Of a DNA stretch of 53,134 nt, positions 1 through 8,186 are shown piece by piece (positions within the stretch are counted from its first letter, which is position 1; each line of letters begins with the position of its first letter). A program made the position numbers and the translations under genes. The DNA is from an uncultured Lentisphaerota bacterium (lineage in GTDB: Bacteria; Verrucomicrobiota; Lentisphaeria; Oligosphaerales; CAITYL01). Location: the NCBI GenBank assembly GCA_903921725.1, contig CAIXRA010000022.1:1-53134 (forward strand), in the 5' to 3' direction. The notes below the pieces were generated by a model. That model was not told the DNA's origin, searched no databases, and saw only the letters and a list, made by a program, of their open reading frames with translations.

Positions 1-3
1 CGG

Positions 4-102
4 GTCGCGGCGGAAACGGGCCATTTGCGGCGTTACTCGTCAATCAAATATCCAGATATTCTCATTCCTTGTGCCTTGCAAATGGCCCGTTTCCGCCGCG
101 AC
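4..102. repeat. 25-bp perfect inverted repeat
   Basis: Positions 4-28 and 78-102 are perfect reverse complements (25 bp) around a 49-nt AT-richer loop, which itself contains the small palindrome AATATC-CA-GATATT. The GC-rich arms (GTCGCGGCGG...) reappear in part at 4384-4396, fused there to another repeat. It could be the end of a mobile element or a large hairpin terminating a gene to the left; no transposase is visible. Confidence 0.75.
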
Positions 103-103
103 A

Positions 104-135
104 GACGGGATTTTTAATTTACGGATAAGCACTTA
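104..135 (+). repeat. 32-bp dispersed repeat, copy 1
   Basis: This unit runs from GACGGG through ATTTTTAATT to ACGGATAAGCACTTA. An inverted copy lies at 4246-4277 (about 29 of 32 identical) and a direct copy at 4392-4423. Copies 1 and 2 face each other and bracket the glycosidase, the sliding-clamp remnant and the small exported protein, as ends of a cassette would. Confidence 0.7.
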
Positions 136-211
136 TGCTTTTTTGCGGGTGTCTTACGCACATCTTGATGCAGCATTCTGAATGGGACCGCCAAGAAGAT
201 CGGGGGGCCAA

Positions 212-2947
212 ATGTTCCGCCTTCATCCATGCCGTTCCGCCAGCGTCCTGCCCGCCGCCGCCCTGCTCGCCGCGTTTTGCGGACTCCGCACCGTCTGCGC
301 GGAGGATGTGATCAAGGACGACACCTACAACATGCCCGCGGCGGTCACCGCGACGATGGGCGTGGACGAGGCCATGGTCAAGATGGAGACGGCGGTGAAG
401 CCGGAGGTGCTGGAGGCGTTCAAGAAGGCGAATCCCGCGCCGTTCTGGCTCTTCGGCGAGGACCGCCAGCTCGCCGTCCGCAACAATATCCTCCCCGCCC
501 ACTGGTTCGCGGACGGCGCGAAACAGCACGGCCATTTCTCCGGCGTCGTGCGCCCCGGCGAGTTCTATGTGTTCCAGCTGTGCGTGGTGGGGGGGGAGAA
601 ACGGCTGTACAGCGCCTCCATCGACAGCAAGATCAGCCTCGCCGGCGCCACGTTCACACGCGTTTCCCATGCGCCGATCTGGCATGAGGATTTTCCCTTT
701 GAACCCGGCACGGTCAAGCCGATTTGGATCGGCCTCCAGATTCCGAAGAACGCCAAGCCGGGCACCTACGCAGGAACCGTGGAAATCAGCGCGGCGGAAG
801 ATCCCGTACACGCCCCCAGCAGCCGGTTTAGATTTAAAGAGGACTTTATCAAGGCCGCCCGCGCGCTCTCCATCAAGGTTGAGGGTGCGCCGCTCCCGGA
901 GGACGGCACGCAGGACGCCTGGCGGCTCGCCCGCCTGAAATGGCTCGACTCGACCATCGGCGAAAGCGATGCCGTCGTCACCGCGCCGTTCACGCCGATA
1001 AAGGTGGACAAAAAGGCGCGCACGCTCGACATCCTCGGCCGCCGCATCACGCTCGGCGGGAACGGCATCCCGGCGCAGTTCACCAGCTATTTCTCCGGCA
1101 GCAACACGCGGATCCTCAAGACCGGCCGCGACGCTTTCGCCGTCCCGCCGGCGCTTGAGGCGGTGGTCGACGGCAAGGCCGTGGCGTTCAAGCCAGCCGG
1201 GTTCAAGTTCACGAAGATGACGCCGGTGGGCGTGGAATGGCAGGCCGAAAGCACGGCCGGCGAACTGGGGCTGACCGTCACCGGCCGGCTGGAGTTCGAC
1301 GGCAACCTGCAGCTCCGGATGTACCTGCACGGCGACAGGCAGGAGATCAAGCTGGACGACGTCCGCTTCTCCGTTCCGTGGAAAAAGGACGCGGTGAAAT
1401 ACGCGATGGGGCTCGGCATGCAGGGCGGCCCCTGCCCGGCGAAGCGCGACTGGAAGTGGGACGTCTCGAAGAACCAGGATTCCGTCTGGCTCGGCGACGC
1501 CAACATCGGCGCGATGCTCCGCTTCAAGGGGGACAACTACCGACGCCCGCTCATCAACGCCTACTACGCCTTCGCCCCCCTGGCCCTGCCGGAATCCTGG
1601 GGCGGCGGCGGCATCAGCATTGAGACGCGGGCGGATGCCGTCGCGCTCACCGCATTCTCCGGCGCCAAAACGGTCCGGGCGAGGACCAAGGGCGAGGACG
1701 GTCTGCACTTCAACCTCGACTGGTACTTCACCCCGTTCAAGCCGCTGGACGTGAAGCAGCATTTCACCGACCGCTACTACCATGCCGGCCAGGGCGCGAA
1801 GGTGGAGGACACCGCCGCGCTCCGCAAGGAGGGCGCGACGATCCTGGAAGTCCACCACAACCGCCTCTGCAACCCGTACATCAACTACCCGTACAACGAC
1901 GACTCCATCGGCAATCTCACCGGCTTCATCAAGCAGGCGCACGCCGACGGCATGCGGGTCGCCGTCTATTACACCACGCGGGAGCTGACGCAGAACCTGC
2001 CGGAGTTCTTCGCGCTCAAGAGCATGGACGGCGAGGTGATCCTGAAGCGCGCCGAGGGCGTCAAGTGGCCCTGCACCAACGCCAACGGCCCGCACCCCTG
2101 GCTCCAGCAGCACGTCGGCCTGGACATCGTGCCGGCCTGGCGCGAAAACCTGAAATTCCCGGACTACAAGAGCAAGCTCGACCTGGCGGTCATCACCACG
2201 CCCGACTCGCGCTGGAACAACTTCTATCTGGAGGGGCTCGATTACCTGGTGAAAAAGGCGAAGATCGACGGGCTGTACATCGACGACACCGCGCTCGACC
2301 GCAACTCCATGCAGCGCGCCCGGCGCATCCTCGACGCCGACGGCGACACCGGCCGGCGCGTCAACATGCACTCCTGGAACCACTTCAACGGTCTGGCGGC
2401 GTGGAACAACAGCGCCATCGCCTTCATGGAGCTCTACCCGTACTACAACGGCCTCTGGCACGGCGAGGGGTTCAACGCCAACGCCGCGCCGGAATTCATG
2501 CTCGTCGAGATGTCCGGCATCCCCTACGGCCTGATGAGCGAGATGCTGGACCATCCGAACCCCTGGCACGGCATGGTCTTCGGCATGCGCACCCGCTGGC
2601 CGTGGAGCGGCGACCCGCGCCGGCAGTGGGCGTTCGAGGCGGCGTTCGGCATCGCCGACTCCGAATTCATCGGCTGGTTCGACCCCGCCTGCCCCGTGAA
2701 GACCGGCAACGCGAAGGTCAAGGCCTCCGTCTTCCGAAAGCCGGGCAAGACCCTGATTGCCGTCGGCAACTGGGACAAGGATGCGACGGTGAAGCTCGAG
2801 GCGGACTGGAAGGCGCTGGGGCTGAATCCGGCCAAGGCCAGGCTCAAGGCGCCGGCGATTGAGGGATTCCAGCCCGCCGCGGAGTTCGCGCCCGGCGCGG
2901 AGATTACCGTCCCCGCCGGCAAGGGCTGGATGCTGATCGCGGAGTGA
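212..2947 (+). CDS. secreted GH123/DUF6067-like glycoside hydrolase
   Basis: A 911-residue exported protein, probably a carbohydrate-active enzyme acting outside the cytoplasm. The start at 212 is preferred to 182 because it follows a purine-rich GGGGGG stretch and opens directly into a signal peptide (MFRLHPCRSASVLPAAALL..., probable cleavage after VCA near residue 30). A beta-rich N-terminal part contains IPKNAKPGTYAGTVEIS, typical of GH123/DUF6067-type proteins. The C-terminal half looks like a TIM barrel: a strand with GLYIDDTALDR carries adjacent acidic residues that could be catalytic, followed by HSWNHFNG and a run rich in Trp and Tyr. Substrate cannot be told. It stands alone, between copies of a 32-bp repeat. 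Family assignment is from recall of sequence style; the hydrolase role is inference. Confidence 0.75.
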   Translation: MFRLHPCRSASVLPAAALLAAFCGLRTVCAEDVIKDDTYNMPAAVTATMGVDEAMVKMETAVKPEVLEAFKKANPAPFWLFGEDRQLAVRNNILPAHWFADGAKQHGHFSGVVRPGEFYVFQLCVVGGEKRLYSASIDSKISLAGATFTRVSHAPIWHEDFPFEPGTVKPIWIGLQIPKNAKPGTYAGTVEISAAEDPVHAPSSRFRFKEDFIKAARALSIKVEGAPLPEDGTQDAWRLARLKWLDSTIGESDAVVTAPFTPIKVDKKARTLDILGRRITLGGNGIPAQFTSYFSGSNTRILKTGRDAFAVPPALEAVVDGKAVAFKPAGFKFTKMTPVGVEWQAESTAGELGLTVTGRLEFDGNLQLRMYLHGDRQEIKLDDVRFSVPWKKDAVKYAMGLGMQGGPCPAKRDWKWDVSKNQDSVWLGDANIGAMLRFKGDNYRRPLINAYYAFAPLALPESWGGGGISIETRADAVALTAFSGAKTVRARTKGEDGLHFNLDWYFTPFKPLDVKQHFTDRYYHAGQGAKVEDTAALRKEGATILEVHHNRLCNPYINYPYNDDSIGNLTGFIKQAHADGMRVAVYYTTRELTQNLPEFFALKSMDGEVILKRAEGVKWPCTNANGPHPWLQQHVGLDIVPAWRENLKFPDYKSKLDLAVITTPDSRWNNFYLEGLDYLVKKAKIDGLYIDDTALDRNSMQRARRILDADGDTGRRVNMHSWNHFNGLAAWNNSAIAFMELYPYYNGLWHGEGFNANAAPEFMLVEMSGIPYGLMSEMLDHPNPWHGMVFGMRTRWPWSGDPRRQWAFEAAFGIADSEFIGWFDPACPVKTGNAKVKASVFRKPGKTLIAVGNWDKDATVKLEADWKALGLNPAKARLKAPAIEGFQPAAEFAPGAEITVPAGKGWMLIAE

Positions 2948-2997
2948 TCCTCCGGGCGGGACGCCTGCCCTCCTGTCCCATGCGCCGCTCCCGTCCG

Positions 2998-3427
2998 TTA
3001 CCCCGGGCAGGCTGCCCAGCGTTGGCCATGGATAAATACGGAATGCCGCCGGGAACTCTGCGGCGGGATGCTGCCGATCTCGCGGGTGATGGCCTGCCCG
3101 CCGGTGAAGGTCGTGATGCGCACGGCCTCGTCGCCGTTGGGGGACAGCACGAGCCGGTCGTCCTTCTTCAGACCGGCGGCGGCTTTCTTCAGCTCCGGCA
3201 CGGAACAGAGGAACACGCCGTGGCCGTCGCCGGAGGTCTGCGTCTCGGGCGGCAGGCTGTAGGCCAGGGACTCGGAGAGGTTGGTGACGGTGAGCGTGAC
3301 CTCACCGGCTGCGGCCTTCTCGGACGCAGGCGCAGTCGAGCGCCGGGATGCGGTTCTTGCCGGAGATCACCTTCGTGAAGCCGGACAGCATGGAGTTCAG
3401 GGCGTTGGCGGTGATCGTGACTTGCAT
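2998..3427 (-). pseudogene. frameshifted, truncated DnaN-like sliding-clamp remnant
   Basis: Read on the minus strand from an ATG at 3427 with an upstream AGGAAG site, the peptide begins MQVTITANALNSMLSGFTKV and continues SGKNRIPALDC, the pattern of the N-terminal domain of a DNA polymerase III beta clamp. After about 38 codons the frame reaches a stop. A one-base shift restores similarity: GEVTLTVTNLSESLAYSLP, then LKKDDRLVLSPNGDEAVRI. Similarity fades near 3020, so most of domains 2 and 3 are gone. It resembles phage- or plasmid-type clamps rather than the housekeeping dnaN. The frameshift could also be a sequencing error, but the missing C-terminus argues for decay. Confidence 0.5.
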
Positions 3428-3672
3428 GGGGTTTCTTCCTTTCGGGGGTGGTTACGGTTGCTTGGGACTGGAAACAAAAACAGAAAACCCGCCAGACATG
3501 CGGGGCGGGCATCGGGGAGACGCTTGAGCGGAGCGCACAATAAACCGATGATGCCAACGTTAAGCAAGCAAGAGTTGCCAACCGTTCCGGAGGCTACGCC
3601 GGTGCCTCCATTCCGCAGACGGTACTTTTTCTTCCGCCAGTTCTTTTCCGTTCAAGATGAAGGAGGCGAAAA

Positions 3673-4212
3673 ATGAAACGCTGGAAAACGTTGACGATGC
3701 TGGTGTTTGGTATGGTGCTGGCGGCCAGTTTGACGGCGGTGGCCAAATCCAAGGACAGGAAGACTCCAACGCCGGACATGACGCAGGAGGAAGCACAGAA
3801 GGCGTATGATACGCTCAAGAAAACATATCCGGCGCTTGTTTCAGAAATGGAAGCAATCTACCGGCACCGTGTGGAAGCCGAAAAGCTCGCGCCCACACTG
3901 TCAAAAAAGGCATTGCGGGAGAAAAGAGCGGACTTGATCCATGCTGACGAATTGCAGCAGCGGGATTATGTACGGATGACAGCCAAGGCCGAGGCGGCCA
4001 AAAGCGCCGCTGATGCCACGGTTGCAAAGCTGACGGGGATGCGGGATGACCTGAAAAGCAAAAACGCCTACACTTCGGTCGTGGAGAGTCACCTCGTTAT
4101 CGCCCAAAAGAAGCAGGCTGAGGCGACCGAGGCTGTAGCGTTGCTGAAAAAACTGCCGTCGGCCATTGATATGATTCTTGACAAGAAGGCGGCCGAAGAC
4201 ATGTTAAAATAG
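3673..4212 (+). CDS. small exported alpha-helical protein
   Basis: A 179-residue protein of no recognised family. It has a strong ribosome binding site (AAGGAGGCG, 4 nt before ATG) and a clear signal peptide (MKRWKTLTMLVFGMVLAASL, cleavage near AVA|KS). The mature part is almost wholly helical and charged, rich in Ala, Lys and Glu with no cysteine, as in periplasmic coiled-coil proteins. There is no operon partner, and it lies between 32-bp repeat copies. Function unknown; OmpH/Skp-like or scaffold roles would be guesses. Confidence 0.7.
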   Translation: MKRWKTLTMLVFGMVLAASLTAVAKSKDRKTPTPDMTQEEAQKAYDTLKKTYPALVSEMEAIYRHRVEAEKLAPTLSKKALREKRADLIHADELQQRDYVRMTAKAEAAKSAADATVAKLTGMRDDLKSKNAYTSVVESHLVIAQKKQAEATEAVALLKKLPSAIDMILDKKAAEDMLK

Positions 4213-4245
4213 TTTCTTTTTACGCACACCAATGGCGGCCGATGC

Positions 4246-4277
4246 TTAGTGCTTATCCGTGAATTAAAAATACCGTC
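4246..4277 (-). repeat. 32-bp dispersed repeat, copy 2 (inverted)
   Basis: Inverted relative to the copies at 104-135 and 4392-4423, differing from copy 1 at about three positions. It starts about 34 bp downstream of the small exported protein gene. Confidence 0.7.
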
Positions 4278-4323
4278 TGCTGCCAATCCTTTTGAGTCGA
4301 TTTTTTCGATGTGAAGGAGGCGC

Positions 4324-4416
4324 ATGTCTGGAGATGGAACGACTGAACATTGGAAAAAGCGGCCCAAAAGGATGACAGCCCTCCGGGTCGCGGCGGCATT
4401 TTTAATTCACGGATAA
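4324..4416 (+). pseudogene. 30-codon ORF with strong RBS, running into the repeat
   Basis: ATG at 4324 is preceded by GAAGGAGGCGC, almost the leader of the gene at 3673 (GAAGGAGGCG). The frame reads MSGDGTTEHWKKRPKRMTAL and ends inside the copy-3 repeat. This looks like the start of a gene cut off by insertion or recombination at the repeat. It could also be a genuine small protein; evidence is thin. Confidence 0.25.
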
Positions 4417-4423
4417 GCACTTA
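4384..4423 (+). repeat. 32-bp dispersed repeat, copy 3, joined to inverted-repeat arm
   Basis: CGGGTCGCGGCGG (4384-4396) matches positions 1-13 of the window, and 4392-4423 matches the 32-bp repeat. In copy 1 these two pieces are separated by about 90 bp; here they are fused, as if the intervening part had been excised or never inserted. Confidence 0.6.
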
Positions 4424-4467
4424 AGGCGGCCCCGGCGGGTTCCTCACCCGCCCGGCAGCCATCCGCT

Positions 4468-4593
4468 TCAATCTTCCTCCTTCCTGACCAGCCCGCAGAA
4501 CTTCTCCAGGCGGAAGAGCTCCGTCCACTACGCGCCGCAGGCCATGTACTCGATCTCCCGGCGGACTTCTATGCCTTGGTCGTCGAAGACGCC
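4468..4593 (-). pseudogene. C-terminal remnant of an unidentified gene
   Basis: On the minus strand a coherent peptide reads GVFDDQGIEVRREIEYMACG, an in-frame TAG, then TELFRLEKFCGLVRKEED and a stop at 4468-4470. The composition is protein-like, unlike the Arg/Pro-rich shadow frames around it. No upstream portion is present. Family not recognised. Confidence 0.25.
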
Positions 4594-4654
4594 CCCTGCC
4601 AAACTTGCTCAAAATCCTTGTTTTTCCGGATGTAGGCGCTATTTTTCCGCGACC

Positions 4655-5080
4655 ATGCTCAAAAAGCAATTTCCTATCATGCAACCAGCTGCCCGCCAAG
4701 CCGATACCAAAGACGCCGGGTTGGGGATCAGAATCCTGCTCGCGAGCATGCTCGTCATGGCGGTGGGCGGGTTGCTGGTGTGGTTCGCCGTCCTGCGCGA
4801 GAGCCAGGCGTTCTGGACCAATGCCGGCGGCTATCCGATTTGGCTGCGCAATCTGGTGCGCCTGACCTATCTGCCGCTGTTCGCCGTGGCTGTGGCCGTG
4901 CTCGCGGTGCTCAGCATGGTCTGTTACACGAAAGTCTGGAGGTCGGCCCGCGTGTTCGTGATGGGGGCGCTGATCCTGCTGGTGTGCTGGGGGCTGTTAG
5001 CCATCTCCGGCTACATCGCCATGAGCAACAACATCACGAATCTCCTCGAGGGGCGGGAACTGCATTATCACCCGCAGTGA
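4655..5080 (+). CDS. small three-helix membrane protein
   Basis: About 141 residues (133 if the ATG at 4679 is used); neither start has a clear Shine-Dalgarno sequence. Three hydrophobic segments are visible: IRILLASMLVMAVGGLLVWF, LPLFAVAVAVLAVLSMV and VFVMGALILLVCWGLLAI. The second and third are separated by a short basic stretch. No family recognised. It stands alone between a gene remnant and a non-coding stretch before the tRNA. Confidence 0.5.
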   Translation: MLKKQFPIMQPAARQADTKDAGLGIRILLASMLVMAVGGLLVWFAVLRESQAFWTNAGGYPIWLRNLVRLTYLPLFAVAVAVLAVLSMVCYTKVWRSARVFVMGALILLVCWGLLAISGYIAMSNNITNLLEGRELHYHPQ

Positions 5081-5555
5081 CCTTCAACGGGCAACGTTCC
5101 TGCTGGCATCCGGGGCCGTTTCGCCTCTGAGTCACGGACGCACCCCATGTTGTTGTTTGTCAAGCAAGAAAGACCGCAGATGGCGGCGCATCTATGTGAA
5201 GTCCATCGGCTTGCATGGGAGGCGGTTAGTGGAAGTTGGTGCCGGAGATTGCCATGCGCGCGGCACATAATCGATTGCTGCGCATAACACGACTGGCGGG
5301 TGTCGTCCGGCGGAGGGGAGTGCCTGGGCGGCGGACGCAAGGGAAAAACGAGCATGGCCTTCGCGTGCAGGCTGAATCTTGAGGATGGCCGGGGCCATTG
5401 AACGGATGATTCTGATGCTGGAATGGCTGTCCCGTGCGTCCCGAATATCCAGGCGAAAACCATTTCGGGTCGGTTTTGCGAGTTTTGAGCTTAAATCGTG
5501 TGCGGAAATCTGTGCAAATGATCATTGAAAACCACCCAGTTTCAATGTGTTTCAA
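5081..5555. other. non-coding stretch, nothing recognised
   Basis: No frame here has convincing protein composition or a ribosome binding site. I see no RNA gene or long repeat. It separates the small membrane protein gene from the tRNA-Val terminator and may be residue of earlier insertions or deletions beside the tRNA. Confidence 0.4.
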
Positions 5556-5592
5556 GAAAAAAGGGACCTGCGGTTTTTAGGCCGCAAGTCCC
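5556..5592 (-). terminator. Rho-independent terminator of tRNA-Val
   Basis: On the minus strand an 11-bp stem (GGGACTTGCGG / CCGCAGGTCCC, one G-T pair) with a loop of about 8 nt is followed by TTTTTTC. It starts about 20 bp after the tRNA 3' end. Confidence 0.9.
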
Positions 5593-5612
5593 TTGTTTCA
5601 AGGGAGTTTAAA

Positions 5613-5689
5613 TGGTGGGCGGTAGGGGGCTCGAACCCATGACCTTCTCGGTGTAAGCGAGACGCTCTAACCAACTGAGCTAACCGCCC
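5613..5689 (-). tRNA. tRNA-Val (anticodon UAC)
   Basis: The minus strand folds as a complete cloverleaf. The acceptor stem is GGGCGGT/ACCGCCC with discriminator A and an encoded CCA. The D arm is GCTCAGTTGGTTAGAGC, the anticodon loop CTTACAC reads GUA codons, and the T arm contains GGTTCGAGCCCC. Length is 77 nt including CCA. A strong terminator follows. The 3' end faces the accessory patch at 1-5.6 kb, but no duplicate of the tRNA 3' end was seen in the window. Confidence 0.96.
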
Positions 5690-5693
5690 TGAT

Positions 5694-5750
5694 CCGGACA
5701 AGCCGGAAACGTGACATGCCTTGTTCCGGGGCCGGTTGCGGCTTGTCCGG
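5694..5750. repeat. 12-bp inverted repeat upstream of tRNA-Val
   Basis: CCGGACAAGCCG (5694-5705) and CGGCTTGTCCGG (5739-5750) are perfect reverse complements with a 33-nt spacer, directly 5' of the tRNA. It may be a transcript-end hairpin for the EF-G gene or a processing structure. Confidence 0.55.
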
Positions 5751-5892
5751 AGTCCTGTTTGCCGGCACATGAAAATTGAAAGAGAGAAGTTTAAGCGGGG
5801 AATGGCGGAAGGCAAGCCGGTGTCACGGTTGATTCATGCGGCGTTCGACATTCAACGGACACAACCGAACCCGAACTTGTTTTTGGCCGTGG

Positions 5893-7974
5893 TTACGAGG
5901 GTTTGAAGCCGGCGACGCTGCCGAACAGCCGTTCGGCGGTCTCAGCGGCGAGTTCCTGGTAGCCGCACGGCTCCATGCTGAAGGAGGCGCGGCCGCCGCT
6001 GAGCTTGGGAAGCGCCTTGCCGAAGCCGAACATCTCCGCCAGCGGCACCTCGCAGGAGATGCGCTTGCCGGTGGCCAGGGACGTCATCTCGTGGATGATG
6101 GCGCGGCGCGGCTGGAGGTAGGCGGTGATTTCGCCGATGTTCTCGTCCGGGGTGACGATTTCGAGGCGCATGACCGGTTCGAGCATGGTGGAGCCGGTCT
6201 GGCGGATGATCTCCTCGACGGCCTGGAGCGCGGCGCCGACCACGGCGGATTCGGTGGTCTTGGCCGGATCGATGCTCAGGTCGAGCAGTTCGGCGCCGAC
6301 GTAGATGAGCGGGTAGCCGTGGGCTCCGCCGGTGCGGAGGCCGTCGGAGAGCCCGCGCAGCGCAGCCTCGAGGTACGCCTTGGGAATTTCCTGGCGGCCG
6401 CGAATCTTGTTCTCGATGACGAAGAACTCGCCGCCGCGCGTCATGGCGCGGAAGCGCACGGAGATGCCGGCGAAGAGTTCGGTTTCGCCGATCATCTTGT
6501 TGAAACTGGTGTTGACGAGGGCGTCCTTGACGAACGTCTCGCGGTAGGCGACGCGCGGCTCGCCGGTCTTGGCCTCCACGCCGTAGTCGCGGGGCAGGCG
6601 GTTGAGGTTGATCTCCAAGTGGAGTTCGCCCATGCCGGAGAAGAGCCGCTGGCCGGTGTCGTCGTCGAACGAGAGGGAGAGGGTGGGGTCCTCGCGGCAC
6701 ATGAGCTTGAGCGATTCGTCGAGCTTCTCCTTGTCGCGGCTGTAGCGCGGCTCGACGGCGATGGAGATGACCGGCTCGGGGAACTGGATCTTCTCGAAGG
6801 CGATGGTGCGGTGGGCGTCGGAGAGGGTGTCGCCGGTGCCGCAGTCCTGGGGGCCGATGATGCCGACGATGTCGCCGGGGCCGACGCTGTCCAGCGGTTC
6901 GGTGGCCTTGGCGAAGAGGCGCAGGATCTGCTTGACGCGGACCTTCTCTTTCGTGCGGGAGTTGATGACGGTGGAGTTCGCCTTGAGCGTGCCGGAGTAG
7001 GTGCGCATGTAGATGAGGTCGGCGCTGGTGCCGGCGATGAGCTTGAAGATGAGGCCGGAGAACGGCTCCTTCGGGTCGGGGTTGACCGTGAGCGGCTCGT
7101 CGTCCTTGAGCTTCATGGCGGGGGCGGAGCCGATGTCGAGCGGGGAGGGGAGGAAGTCCACGACGGCGTCGAGCAGCGGCTGGACGCCCACGCGCCGCTT
7201 GGCGCTGCCGGTGAGGACGGGGACGATTTTGCCGGCGATGGTCTGGGCGCGCAGGACCCGGCGCATCAGTTCCGTCGGCACGGGCTGCCCCTCCAGGAAG
7301 AGGTTCATGATCTCGTCGGAGTCGTCGGCGAGCCGTTCGAGGAGCGTGTCGCGCAGGAGCTTGGCCTCGTCGTGCATGTCATCGGGGACCGGGCCGCGCT
7401 CGATGGTTTCGTTGCACTCGCCGCCGAACTGGAGGTACTCGAAAGTGATGAGGTCGACGATGCCGCGGAAGTCGTTTTCGGCGCCGACGGGCATCTGGAT
7501 GGCGACGGCGAGGTTGCCGAAGCGCTTGTTGATCTCCGCCAGCACGCGGACGAACCCGGCCCCGATGCGGTCCATCTTGTTGATGAAGGCGCAGCGCGGG
7601 ACCTTGTAATGGTCGGCCTGGCGCCAGACTTTCTCGCTCTGGGCCTCGACGCCCTCGACGGCGCTGAAGATGACGACCGCGCCGTCGATCACGCGCAGGG
7701 AGCGCTCCACCTCGGCGGTGAAGTCGATGTGTCCCGGGGTGTCGATCAGGTGGATCAGGTGCTCGTTCCAGGGCAGGGCGGCGGCGGCGGAGACGATGGT
7801 GATGCCGCGCTGGCGCTCCTCGGGCAGGTAGTCGAGGACGGTGGTGCCCTCGTCGATGCTGCCGATGCGGTGCGTCAGGCCTGTGAAATAGAGCATCCCC
7901 TCGCTGGTGGAGGTCTTCCCCGCGTCGATGTGCGCGATGATGCTGATGTTGCGGATTTGGGAGAGGTCTTGCAT
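5893..7974 (-). CDS. fusA: elongation factor G-like translational GTPase
   Basis: A 693-residue protein of EF-G length and domain order. The ATG at 7974 is chosen because homology begins at once (QIRNISIIAHIDAGKT). The GTPase motifs are intact: P-loop AHIDAGKT (14-21), switch I ending RGITI, DTPGH (G3) and NKMD (G4). Domains II-V follow, with RVKQILRLFA in domain II and MTSLATGKR late in the protein. It should drive ribosomal translocation or recycling. It is not beside rpsL, rpsG or tuf, so it is likely a second, EF-G2-type paralogue. argD lies upstream on the same strand across a gap of about 210 bp. Confidence 0.93.
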   Translation of the reverse strand: MQDLSQIRNISIIAHIDAGKTSTSEGMLYFTGLTHRIGSIDEGTTVLDYLPEERQRGITIVSAAAALPWNEHLIHLIDTPGHIDFTAEVERSLRVIDGAVVIFSAVEGVEAQSEKVWRQADHYKVPRCAFINKMDRIGAGFVRVLAEINKRFGNLAVAIQMPVGAENDFRGIVDLITFEYLQFGGECNETIERGPVPDDMHDEAKLLRDTLLERLADDSDEIMNLFLEGQPVPTELMRRVLRAQTIAGKIVPVLTGSAKRRVGVQPLLDAVVDFLPSPLDIGSAPAMKLKDDEPLTVNPDPKEPFSGLIFKLIAGTSADLIYMRTYSGTLKANSTVINSRTKEKVRVKQILRLFAKATEPLDSVGPGDIVGIIGPQDCGTGDTLSDAHRTIAFEKIQFPEPVISIAVEPRYSRDKEKLDESLKLMCREDPTLSLSFDDDTGQRLFSGMGELHLEINLNRLPRDYGVEAKTGEPRVAYRETFVKDALVNTSFNKMIGETELFAGISVRFRAMTRGGEFFVIENKIRGRQEIPKAYLEAALRGLSDGLRTGGAHGYPLIYVGAELLDLSIDPAKTTESAVVGAALQAVEEIIRQTGSTMLEPVMRLEIVTPDENIGEITAYLQPRRAIIHEMTSLATGKRISCEVPLAEMFGFGKALPKLSGGRASFSMEPCGYQELAAETAERLFGSVAGFKPS

Positions 7975-8031
7975 AGGCGGACAATATATCCCGGGGAGGA
8001 CGGATTTGAAGGCAAAAGCCGGAAGAGGGCG

Positions 8032-8075
8032 CAACGGAAGAACGGAAGAACGGAAACACGGGAGAACGGAAACGG
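8032..8075. repeat. short imperfect octamer repeat (ACGGAAGA-type)
   Basis: About five degenerate units of AACGGAAG / AACGGAAAC / ACGGGAG follow one another in the gap between argD and the EF-G gene. This is low-complexity DNA probably generated by slippage. Confidence 0.5.
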
Positions 8076-8186
8076 GATATAGATGGAACGCGATAGGGTA
8101 CGGAAGGCAACCGGGAATACCGGGGGGAAATGGGGGTGGGCGGAGTGCGTCGCCGCCGGCGGTCCTCCGTGTCTTCCGATGGTCGG

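Noticed and set aside
119..2569. 816-codon open frame antisense to the glycosidase
   Set aside because: Its protein is Arg/Val/Glu-rich with no motif, the composition expected opposite a GC-rich gene; the sense gene has a signal peptide and domain patterns.
5613..5689. attL/attR pair formed by tRNA 3'-end duplication
   Set aside because: No second copy of the T-arm/acceptor sequence was found in the window.
5836..8082. 748-codon open frame antisense to the EF-G gene
   Set aside because: Low-complexity Asp/Gly/Val/Ala shadow; the EF-G frame has all GTPase motifs.
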